Positions 22,801-34,800 of a stretch of DNA of 64,000 bases are shown in pieces. Origin of the DNA: Plazaster borealis (Eukaryota; Echinodermata; Asteroidea; Forcipulatida; Labidiasteridae); NCBI GenBank assembly GCA_021014325.1, contig CM037471.1, positions 21,038,818-21,102,817 on the forward strand. Reading direction: 5' to 3'. The notes below the pieces were generated by a model, which saw nothing but the letters and a program-made list of their open reading frames with translations, was not told the origin of the DNA and ran no database searches. The stretch's first letter is position 1. Each line of letters begins with the position of its first letter. Position numbers and translations under genes: made by a program.

Positions 22801-25800
22801 ATGAGTGTTCATGTGAAGAAGGTTACATCTTAGAAGGAGCTGGAATGTGTAGATCATCAGGTATGTACCCAAGAATCTGCCTTCAAAACATTAAGTTAAG
22901 TTTTAATACTAACATAATAACAATTAGTATAGTGCTGAAATGTAACCCTAATGTTGGCAGTCTCCCTATTTTGCCCCAAAAACTTAAAACATAAATAAGG
23001 CCAGTGTAAAATTTGAAAAAAATGCACTTTAAAGATGTAAATACTTTACCAGCAGCTGCATATTAATGATGAAAATTCATAAATACCCCAGTTAGTTTAG
23101 GCTGCCCTATTGGTTGAAAGGTTGGTCACATGATCGTTTGAGACATCAATTTTTTAACAGCTGATAAAAAAATAACTGGAGCTGAAAATGCCCGCTTGGT
23201 ACTCATAGCCATACGTGTGTTGACGTGCTAGCTTATGCAGGCGCTAATTTACCCGTAACGCAATCAATACAAATCGGTACTCAATGTAAAACCGTTGAGC
23301 GTCGCATTCAATTTGACTCTTCGCAAAACCTTGCTGGGTCTTGGCCGTATGATAAAGGACCTCACCTTTGACTTGGTCCTTTATCGCACAGCCACAACCC
23401 TGCAATGTTTTAAACGAATGTTTATGACCTTGTCTTGAAAACAATTATTATAATAATGGGGTCAAATCAGACCATAATCATAGAGATTTAAAACAAAATT
23501 AAAATAAAACTTAAAAAAAAAAAAGAACCACAGCAACTGTAAACAAAGTTGAAAAAAGGATATTTCTGTATTTCAACTTTCAGCCAGGGGACCATGTATA
23601 TTAACTTGTACTAGAACCGGGTGTTAAGAAAAACTAAGTGAAATCTCTAAGAGTAATGTGGTTGAATTTCATGGTATTTTTCTTGCCTTACTTCCAAGAG
23701 ATTTTGTAGAGATTACTTTGTTGAACATGTTTTTTGTAGCCCCTGATGTTCCTTTCCTCTTGGTCACGTCTGGTCAAACAATAACACGATCTAACTTGAA
23801 TGGTCAGCAACAAGTAACCATCGCCACCGTAACTGACTCGGTCACCCCTGAAAACCTGGACTTCCACTTCAACCGTGGAAAGATTTTCTGGACTTCTCAA
23901 AAAGGGGTGAGTTCTATGCCTTAACGTTTGATCTGTTTTTTATTTATCTTGAGTTTATTTACATTTTTAAAAGTTTACCCTATACATGCAAGTACCCACT
24001 CCCTTCCTCAACCAGGAAATGTGGAGTGTTATGACCGAGCGATTTAGTGCATCGGACTCGAGTTCTGGTGGTTAGGTCATCAGGGTGTGGGATTGAATCC
24101 CGGTCAGGACACTTGAGCAAGATGCTTTTCTTTAATTGCTTCTCTTCACTCGGGTAAAATGGGTACCTGTGAGGGCAAAAATGGTTCATGTGATTGAATT
24201 AGCTTGGTGCGCGCTACATATTTGGTAGCAAGGGAGCTGAGATGGTTTAGGTAAAGAAATAAATGGCTCAGTGACCATGGGTAAGAATGTTCGAAGTGCA
24301 ATTATTGTTTCTGTGGAATTGCTCGATAAAGAGATCTTCTTTTTATATTATAACCAAGCACTTTGAAGGCTTTATGCATTAAAGCCAAACCTGACCACCT
24401 TTTCACAACATACAATCCATGTGTTATGTTTTTACAAATAAAGTACTTCAAAAAGAATATTTTGTTCCTTTTAAAGGTTCACTCGTCGAATTTCTTGGGA
24501 GGAAATCCAATCGAACCGGAGTTGTTGCTTGCAGTACCAGAACGTATCACTGTCACGGCACTCGCTGTTGACTGGATTGGGAACAAACTTTATATGGCAG
24601 AGAGTAAAACAGAAAGAATTTTGGTCTCGGAGCTAGACGGTACCAACACGGCTTCGGTTATCAGCTTTGACATTCACACAGTTTCAGCATTGGCTGTGGA
24701 CCCTGTTAATGGGTAAACAAATTGTATAGCTTTCAAAGAATTTTGGAGTCAATTTTTGTGCACGTGAAGAGTCTTCAGACATTTGATTAAATTCATGGAT
24801 TGACCTGTGGTGGCGATTACTCCAAACATTAATGACCATAAAAACTTACTTGGTAAAAAGCACTGCAGCTGCTGATAATTTATATCATTTTGAGAAACGA
24901 TTTCCTTCTATGGAATGTGGTTTTAGAGAAAGGGATTTAAAAAAAATTGATCTGAGAAGCATTTCATGCATGAAATGTTTCTCAGACTGTGTATTCCAAT
25001 TACGGATTATTCATCCTGCCTAAAACTAACCACTCCAGATTTTCGGCGATATCTCAAAAACGCTACCTTAAAAAATAGTAATGAAATTTTAGGATTAAAA
25101 CAATCAAACAGTTCCAAAAACCAAGGGTAAACTTTTCCTTTAAGATCATAATAAAAAATAGCCGTTTTAGTCTGATAGATAAAACAAGAAAGGTAGTGGT
25201 AGCACTTAAAGACTAACTAATTACAAACAAAACTGCTTAAGCTTTCGTAGCAACAACTACTTGCATCTGATGAAGTAGTTGTTGCTACGAAAGCTTATGC
25301 AGTTTTTTAATGTATTTAGTTAGTCTTTAAGTGCTACCACTACCTTCCTTGCTTTAAGATCATATATAATCTTTGAGAACAAAGAAATTTAATGACTTCT
25401 GACTGGTGCCCCAGAACAAAGATATTTACAGAATACTGCCAATATAGGGCTAGATAGCTCAGTTTGTGGAGCACTAGCCTATAAACCCGTTGGGCGCATG
25501 TTCAAACCCTGTTCTAGTAAGTTTGTATTTGATCATACCAAAATTAAACAACTGCGTTTTATTTGTTATTTAGATACTTCTTTTTTTTGCATAATTTCAA
25601 TAAACAAATTGCGTTCTGCTGTTGACGGTGCTCATCGAACAGACAACACTTTGATGTCATCTGTGGTATGATGTTGTATTGCAACAAAGTGTTTCACAAA
25701 TGACATCACATGAGGGCTTTTTGAATCTTACTGAAAACAAAGGAGATGAATGTTCAAAATGATAGTTATATATATATGTATATTTGTTCACAATTTAAAA

Positions 25801-28800
25801 ACTGTTAAGTCGCATGTGAACTCAATTTCTTTATTAATTGAACACTTGTTAAGCAAGGATCACTTGTTGCCGTTTTTGTTCAAGCTGGTTTTTATTGACT
25901 CTCCTCTCTCACAAGGTACATGTTTTTCGGCAGTGGTTCAAGATATTGGTGGGCTAATGATCAGTTTTTAAAACTTGAACGGTCTTTTATGGATGGCAGC
26001 CATCGAACTGAGCTTGCAACTGAAAAGGTTTATTCCATCTCTGGGATCGCCCTGGACATTCCCATGAAAAGAATCTATTGGATTGACCAAAGCTATGACT
26101 TCCTGAATACGATTACCTATGATGGACATCATCGGTGAGTTGTTTAAGTAGTGTCGAGGGGTGGGGGTGGGGGTGGCGGGGAGGGTGCGATTTGGGGATG
26201 GGGGCTCTGGGTAGTGTTGGGTAAGTAGGGTTCTCGAGGCTCAATGTTAGAGGAAAGTGAAAAATAGTAATAAAAAAGAAATAGCAGTGGCATTGTGGAG
26301 GAAGTGAAACGATGGCAATTGACCCAATTTCATGGCTCTGCTTACTGTAAGCAAACAATCGCCGTTTAAGGACGTAGGGAATTCCACGCTTACATCAAGC
26401 ATATTTCACAGATTAGCAGGGAATTTTTGCTTGTGCGCGAGCATACTCCATTTTTACACAGCTAGCGCAGAAATTCAGCGCTTTGCGAAGAATGGTGATT
26501 TCAAGTGCAGAATTGGGCGGTAAGTAGAGCCATGAAATTTGGCCCTGTTGTCATCACCAGAAAAACTCTGGCTGCGCCATTTTAGGCCACGCTGCGCCAT
26601 TTTAGGCCACGCTGCGCCATTTTAGGCCACGCTGCGCCATTTTAGGCCACGCTGCGCCATTTTAGGCCACGCCCGCTCTTATCTTTAGAAACAATTTGGC
26701 TTCCTAACTGGCAGACCATGGGCAGACAGTAGTCGCGTGTGACATATCTGTGCAAGGGATATAGGGTTATATACTGGGAGGTAGTGGTAATATTATAACA
26801 CTTAAACATAATGTGCGTGTGTTACTAGTGCCGGCTGGTGAAGATAATAAATGAAACTTGTAGACTGCTCTATTTGGGGTACAGTATTTTATTATTACAA
26901 TTTTTTGTTTTTAAATTTTATTTTAAGAACTTAAAACGTGAAAGAATGTACAATATCGCAATTAGAAACGAAATTAGAAACATGACCTCTTCGGACAGCA
27001 AAATCAAAGGGTCTGTACATTCCAAAGAGGAATGTTTGCGCCAGTCAAAAGGTCAAATTCAATGCTATTTTTGATTGAATATCATCAAAATTCAGGAATG
27101 AACTCGGGCCTAGAATTACATGGAGGCCACGGCGTCTGTTTCCCTGGTCTTGGCCTTGGTGGCCCTTCCAAATTTTCTCAAAGACTTTAAGATTTGCCAA
27201 TGGAAGTGCCCTTTGCAAAATGATAATGGCCTTGCCCTCTCAAAGATGAAATTTCAGGCCTATGTAGACTGAAAATGTGCAGACCATATAATATTGAAAT
27301 GTGTTACCATCGAATGTTTTTGGATTTTGACAAAGGTTTCACTTGATGGGTATCAAACACAGTGGCATTTTACATTTGTAATTTGTTTTCCTTTTTCATA
27401 AGGACTCTCTTTTGGCAATAGAGTGGAACCCAAAACTGAATTTGACCATGGAAACCCCCCCCCCCTTTTAACATACTGGTCTTTTTGTCACTGACAGGGT
27501 CAGTGGGGGTGGTCCATTGGTCATAGCGCATAAATTCTTAAAGTCCCAGAAAGCCAGTCTAGACATTGCTCATCTGGGTGGGCATTGGAACGATATAAGG
27601 TGGGACACCTGTTGGCTATGTAACACTGAGGGTAGTGTGGGGTGTGACAAGATTTTGTACACAAAGACATGAGAAGTAATTGTCTTGCTCAAGGATTTAC
27701 GCAATTTCCCAGACAGGACAGCATGACATAATCATGTAGAACACTGACCTTAGATATTTGCCACTAAATAAACAGAAACTGAATCCTGAAACCGGCGCAG
27801 ACAATAGGTGAGTATAATTAGTGTGATACTACATGGAAACTGCATGGTCGGGTTTAAAATGCTAAACATCAGCGAGGTTTTTTCCCCCAGAATTTCAGTA
27901 TGCACTTTCTTTTTAGTTGTTCTGCATCATTTTTTCATGCTGTCCTGTCAGGGAAATTGTGTAAAATCCTTGAGGAAGACACCTAATTCACATAAAAAAG
28001 TTCAAAAGACAATGGCTTTTCCATGTCTTTGTGTACAAAACCTTTTGCTCCGCCGGGTGTACAGCTTAATCATTCGGGCATACCAATTGATCCATAGGCA
28101 TCACATCATTTTACCTTGTTTTTCCAACCCAACTTTAAGCTACACCATTCTGCAAGGGTTTCAGGTGATTCCTTCACCCCAGTCTTTAGCAGTCTTTGAG
28201 CGATTTGCCTTCATTGCTGATCATACCAGAGATGCTGTCCTACGCGCTGATCGTTACGACTGGTCCTCTGATGAGACGATCAGGCTTCCTGTTACTGATG
28301 TGGAACCCAAAGGAGTGGCTGTATACCATTCATCACAACAACCATCAGGTAACGACGTGATATCACTGGGGTCCAATTTCATATAGCTGCTTTAGCAGAA
28401 AACATTGCTTGTACATTATCTGCTCAGCAGAAATAATTAGGCCAGAGGTTCCCCTATGGGTGGTAAACCCGATGAAACAATTTACGTGAATAAGATATTA
28501 AACAACCGTAAAACTATATAAGCCAGCAGATGTCAACACACTTTCCAGGTTTATTAGAGCACTATACCCACTCCTAAGGGTCACCAAAACCAGGTCATTA
28601 AACCTTAAAGACAAAGCGCAAAGGGCTTGTCTTTTGAGTGAAGCAAAAGTAATACAAACTGAAACAATGTATAATCAAATGCATAGGATCAAGATAAGAC
28701 ATAATTGGATCTCAATAGGAGTGTCAATCATTCTCCCAGGTCAGGGCTTGATAGTGTAAGGGGGCTAACATTAAATAAAGAAAAGGATCGTCAGATTTTT

Positions 28801-31800
28801 TTTTTTTTTACCATCGGCTCGTTTTGGTTGAATTTTTATTTTATTTTATCATTGACAAAACTTTAACTGGGGAAAAAAAGTTCAAAAAAGTAGCAGGCGG
28901 CAAAGGACCCACTAGCCGGTAAAATTGCCGGCAGCTGGCGCTTCTGGACAACACTAAACATTTATGTAAATATTGAACTTCTATTAAAAAAGGGCACGAC
29001 GGCCAACGGGGATAAAGGGCAAGGCAATTATGGCCATGAAGAAGGTAATTTTTTGAGGGGCATCACCGTACGGCCAGTTACTAGGGCATCGACGGCACTG
29101 GCCGTTGCGGTCACCGTGTAATTCAAGGCCTGATTTAATGCAGACATTTACTTTGATTACAGTACCAAACCCATGTGGGACGAATAACGGCGGATGCGAG
29201 CATCTCTGTCTTGTCTCCCATCTTTCAGACAATCATGGTCTTGGCTACAAGTGTAAGTGTCGAACTGCTTACAGGTTGAATGAAGATGAAACGACCTGCT
29301 CAGGTAAATCAACTCAAATCTAATCCGACAAGCGAAATGCAAGTATGCTACTACCTGAAACAATTTCCGACCCGTACCAATTTCCTTCACTTTTGTGTCG
29401 CCTTGCATGACATTGCAGAATGCCTCCTCCACAGACTAAGCTCATTGCATGCCATTCATTTTTCATTTGATCGACCTAATCAAACTGCACTCATCTTTGT
29501 CAAGCGCCCAGGGTAAGTTTGCAGCAGTTAATACTGATTCAAAGTTGACTAAAACATGACCAGATTGTTTAAACCTTCCAGCCCAGATTTGGTTTCAATG
29601 GTTTGAATGGAAAAAACGAAACAATATAAGCGGCAAATCATGAGAAAGGTCCCTTTCTTTTGCAATATCTTGCAATGTCTCAGCAATGTTTCACCAACCA
29701 GTGCTTAGCAAAAGTAATTGGGTAACCTTCACTGCCAAAATTACAATTCACCATTTAGTACAATAATGCTGCCTATAATACCAATATTTCTGATCAATCA
29801 ATTGTGCTACCCAAAACAAAAAGTACGCACATTTTGTAAAAAAAATGGTTTTAAATGTTTAACTAAAAAGATTTGTGCCAACTCAGTTGTAAAATTTGTG
29901 ATACAAAAGGCCACCCATACAAAATGATAGTCGCGGTGTCAGTACTCAATAGCTCGTCCCCTATTGGCCAAGTTTATTAAACAATAGCAACATCCCCTTT
30001 TGGCCAAGTTATCAAACAATAGCAACATCCTCTTTTGGCCAAGTTATTAAACAATAGCAAGGTCTCCTATTAGCCAAGTTTTTAAACACCTAGGGTTAAG
30101 GGACACACGTTGGGCTTCATTGGGCTATTTGGGCTACAAAACAGATCCAAACATTACTCTAAAGGTCTTCCAGGAATAGAGAAGAATGGTTTCTAAAAGA
30201 AACCATCAAATTTGGTAGTTTTCGAGCATTTTTCAGAAAATTTTTGGTTTGGATAAACCACGTGATCTTCGGAGTTGGTTTTGCTTCCAGCCGTATAAAG
30301 TTAATTACTGCACCAAATTCAACTCTGGTTTTTTCTACAATTACATGTATGTATGAGTGTCTGTCAAAAAAAGACTATGTATTCAAATTATGGATAAAAG
30401 TTGTAAATAAATATGAAAAATCGAACGTGACAATTTTGTATTAAAAAAAAATGAAAACCATTTAAAAATTATTGTCTATGATTCTACATCACTAAATTAC
30501 GTAAACAGTAAGCCGGTGTTCTCCTTTAAGTAACTTTTTGCATATCATTTAATACTCAAGGTTCCATACTGAACTCTGCAAATTTACTGCAATCGTTAAA
30601 CAATTTTGCTCAGTATTTCCAGTGCAGAAGTAAACTTTCAAGAAAGATTGAAATAAAGTCAACACAGTATCTTGCCGCCCAGGGCATATGACCTGTAATG
30701 CTCAAGGTTAATTTTTAAAACGAACAAGATGACATGGTCTTTACTAGTTTTGCCAAGGAATCCTTGCATGTCACCGGCTGGACACTGCTCATTTCTACCA
30801 CTGCATGGATATGCTGCATGAAGTTCAGTACTAATAAGGGACTTCACTGTCAAGTAAGTATTTTAAGAAAACATTCCACATGATGTTATCTCACAAGCGC
30901 GAGTGGAAAAGGAAAAATGTAGCGCTTCTGCATCCCAAATCAAAACGAGGTCATAGGCCAAGTTGAATATGGGATGCAGACTTGCTATGTTTTTCCTTAT
31001 ATTCCATGAGGATGCATGTGATATCGACTTTATCTTCAAGCAAACTTGACGAGCAGCTTAAAATAGTACAATAAGCAGAGTTAGAACAGCACAATACGTA
31101 GGGTGCGATATTGACCATGCAATACAGTTTATTATCAAAATGATGTCGGCATGGATCGACCAATCAGAATCAAGGATTCAAGTCTGCTTGATGAAAATAT
31201 TATAGGTCCTTAAGAAATCTTTAAGATATTAGTTGTTTAATGGTTAAACAAAACTCTATTAATACATAAACGCAATTTATTAAAATTCTAGATGTGAAAG
31301 CATTCCAGTTTTGTATCTTGATAAGTATTTATTTTGGAATGCTGTAAATTTTGATTTCACTCCCAGCCTCTGGTCTCCCAGGCTTCCCTAGGTTTAGGTC
31401 TCTGTCTCAGTCTTGAGAGTGTATATTGCATGTCTTGATTTCACTCCCAGCCTCTGGTCTCCCAGGCTTCCCTTGGTCTTGGTCTCTGTCACAGTCTTGA
31501 GAGTGTATATTGCATGCCTTGATTTCACTCCCAGCCTCTGGTCTCCCAGTTCCTTTGGTCTTGGTCTCTGTCACTGTCTTGAGAGTGTATATCGCCTACC
31601 CAATATCACTCTCAGTCTCTGGTCTCCCAGGCTTCCCTTAGTCTTTGTCTATGATCCGGTCTTGAGGCAGTTCATCGCCTACCTGATATCACTCTCAGTC
31701 TCTAGTCTCCCAGGCTTCCCTTAGTCTTTGTCTATGTCCCGGTCTTGAGGCTGTTCATCGCCTACCTGATATCACTCCCAGTCTCTAGTCTCCCAGGCTT

Positions 31801-34800
31801 TCCTTGGATTTTGTTTCTGTTCTGGTCTTGAGACTGCACATTTCATTTCCTGTTTGAGACTACCTTTTTTTTAAGGTCGCAGTCTCAGATCTGTTTATTT
31901 TTCAGTTTCATCACTGTATCTGACCTCCAACCTGTAACTTTAACTCTTTGGTCCCATGCAGAGATCACATCCTTTCTTCTGACCTATAACTATGTGGTGG
32001 CACGTGGAATCTCATCGGACACAAATGAAGAGAATTTGGAATGCATTGAACCAATTGTTGAGGAGTCTTCAGAAGGAGCTGGCATATATGACCGTTACTT
32101 TTCTTCTAGCTACGAATTTGATACTGAAAATAGGTACATCTACTACACGCCAAGGGGCGGAGTCCTTCAACGAATAAGAACTGATGGAACAGGTAACCTT
32201 GCTAACAATCAGATGAACAGTGTAATTTTACCATTAAAAGGATATCGTACGAATATTGAATTCATGTGAGTGCATTGTCGCAGAATATAATCCTGAGATC
32301 TGGGCTATTCCATTTCATAGGACGAAGCCGAGCGAAATGGACTTACCAGATTTACCTCACTGCGCCCACCTCTAAATCTGGCCCTAAATCTGCCTTTTTA
32401 TACAAAAACCCTGCAACCTATCCCATCATCTCTCTCAATTGACAGTATCCCCTTTCAACAGGAAGAGAAGTGGTCTACAGTGGACATTTCTACCCGCGCG
32501 ACATCAGCTATGATTGGTTGTCAAAGAATTTGTATTGGATAGATCTCTATTACAACGTCATAGCAGTACTTAAGCTGGATGGAGACTTCACAGTGGAGAC
32601 AGTTGTAAATACCGATGCACACAGCTACAATATTGAAGTGGCCCCATTTGCTGGGTACGTTTTACTTGAAATAAAGATATTGATGTAGAGTGCAGAAGTG
32701 TATTGTTAATCTTGTTGGTGAAGGGTTGGGATCATCGTTACAACCTTTCCTGTCTGTAGCCAGATTTGTTTTGTGGTAAATGTGCCACCAGTGTATCCAA
32801 CCTGGTTCCTCCTATCAGAATGTTTAATCGCGAAACCAGGCTTTCTGATTCTTCTGACCTATACACTCTTGCTTTGCTGAGATGTAGAACAAAGCGTCAT
32901 CCAACAGCTTTATTCCACGTACTGCATCTCTTTGGAACTCGTTGCCTGGTGCATGTTTCCCTTCATCCTACCATCTAGACTGTTTTAAGAGGAATATCAA
33001 TTCCTACCTTTAGCTCTCCTGAGATGTTTTCATCTTAAATGTTTTCGTCTTGTAGCCCCTTGCCAATAGTGGCTTTTAGCCTTGTTTGGTGCAAATGCAT
33101 TGAACACAATAAATAAATAACAATAAATAAATTAAACATAGCACATGTACTCTAACAAAATTGAAACCTTGATCTTGACTGGTCAAAAGCTGTGAAACTT
33201 TCTCGTAATTCTCTCCAGCTGGCGCTTTATTAAGTTGCGCTAACACAATACGAATGAACACTGGATGATAGCTATGGAAGTGCCCACTACCCAGAAATAG
33301 CAAAAAATATCTGCTCATAATAAAGGAAGACCATTGGGGTTTGTTTTTTATTCCAATGTTTGTCATTCTAGAAGAGGCAGATTGCTTATTACCATTAGAC
33401 CACCAAGGCAGCAAGGTGACCGTAGTCCCTGCTGACCGTTACCAGACTCTCTATGAATGTGTTATTTGTACTTCAACAGAACAAAGCTTTGCATCTTATA
33501 TATATTATAAGTGAATTACTCATCAATTTCAGATGCAACTATTAATTTCATAGAGCTGCCTGAGTAGAAAATATTGCTTAAAAAGTTTCTGCTGAGCAAA
33601 AATTAACAGAATACCAGCCACAGACGGTACATGTGATTTGGTATCCTTCTATCCCAAAGGCTGTACATTTATAAGTCATAATATAAATGTTAATTTTTCT
33701 TTTGTCAGGTATTTGTTTTGGTACAGTTATGAGGAACGGAAGATAAGCAGATCTTGGTTGGATGGCTCTCATGTGGAAGACATTGTTACCAGTGAGATTG
33801 TTGGAGTTCGAACATTCCTTGTTGATCATCAAGACAGCAAGCTTTACTGGTCTGTCTGGACAGTAAGTGATGAAGATTCAATGTACAGTTTTGGGGTCGT
33901 CAAAAACCAGAATCTAGAAATCATAAGAAACTTTTGATGTTATTATTTTTATGTGTTACAAGTTTGGTTTATTTTGTAGAGGATAAAATTGTAAATATTA
34001 TGACACATCAAGTAAATTAGAAAAACTTGTGATGTATATGGATTGCGTTATTAGTGTTTCACAGAAAGTTGTGCACACTACTTTTTCAACTATACTGTCG
34101 TTTCAAACCAGAACAAAATTTTAACAAAGAGATTGAAATATATCAAAACATATGTTTGGAAAAGACCAATGATGTCTATATTACTTACAGATAACAATTA
34201 AATTCCTTTCAATAATGTGTAAACAACATGGTGAAAGCCCAGCGAAAGCATCGTCGCTGTTGTAGTATACATTATACATTATACATAATATACATTATTA
34301 ATTAAGGCTTGTATTGACAACATCAAATATTGGTCATTATCAAACAAACTTGCTCTAAATGATGCCAAAACTGAAATCATCGTTTTCAACTCGCGTTTTA
34401 CTAAAAACATGCTTTCTGCTGAAATTAACTTTGGACAGTCCATTATTCAACTGTCTCATGTTGTCAGAAACCTTGGTGTTTTTTAGTCTCGGGCGGTCCG
34501 GTGAGTAAATTGCCGGGCGGTTTCGGGCAGTACAGTGACTAAAGGGTTAAACACAAAAAGTAGCTAAAGCTCATCAAATTGTTGCTAGAGAATAAGGTTA
34601 CCAGCCAAAATACATGTCACATGTACCATCTGTGATTGGTATCCTACTCATTTTTGCTAAGCAGAAACTGTTCAGTAAAACCACTGCCCAATTTCATTGA
34701 GCTGCTTTTAAAAGCAGCTTAATAAAATTGGGCAGTGGTTTTTGCTTTATCAGCTAAGGAAACAGGGCTTTGTAGGAAGGTGTGTTCTGCTCTTTCGAAA

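Larger units (their letters stand above)
26135..28139 (+). other. LRP2: Intron, 2.0 kb
   Basis: Holds a G-rich stretch (26155-26230), the MITE at 26318-26546, the 20-bp repeats and, at about 26960-27110, an inverted relative of 56880-57010 ('tgtacattccaaagaggaat' against 'attcctctttggaatgtaca'). No gene is seen in 27110-28139. Confidence 0.7.
29304..31961 (+). other. LRP2: Intron, 2.66 kb
   Basis: Contains an ORF piece with splice-like ends (29419-29512, see rejected items), the 29957-30090 repeats, a relative of the 62660-62770 repeat at about 30890-31020 ('cacaagcgcgagtgg'), and the 83-bp tandem array at 31351-31850. Confidence 0.7.

Noticed and set aside
28150..28170. Acceptors 'ctgcaag' and 'gtttcag' for the exon at 28140
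   Set aside because: Both look plausible but do not match phase 2 of the upstream exon. 'ctttaag' at 28139 does, and adds RYTILQG, which fits the blade.
29419..29512. Additional LRP2 exon
   Set aside because: Splice-like ends and open frame, but its phases (1 in, 2 out) do not fit between EGF 3 (ends phase 1) and the propeller-2 entry exon (starts phase 1). The direct join gives the expected family sequence.
32193..32270. Extension of the 31962 exon to the GTGAGT at 32269
   Set aside because: The frame stays open, but the GTAACC donor at 32193 gives the phase-1 join [11 protein letters not shown] typical of the family.
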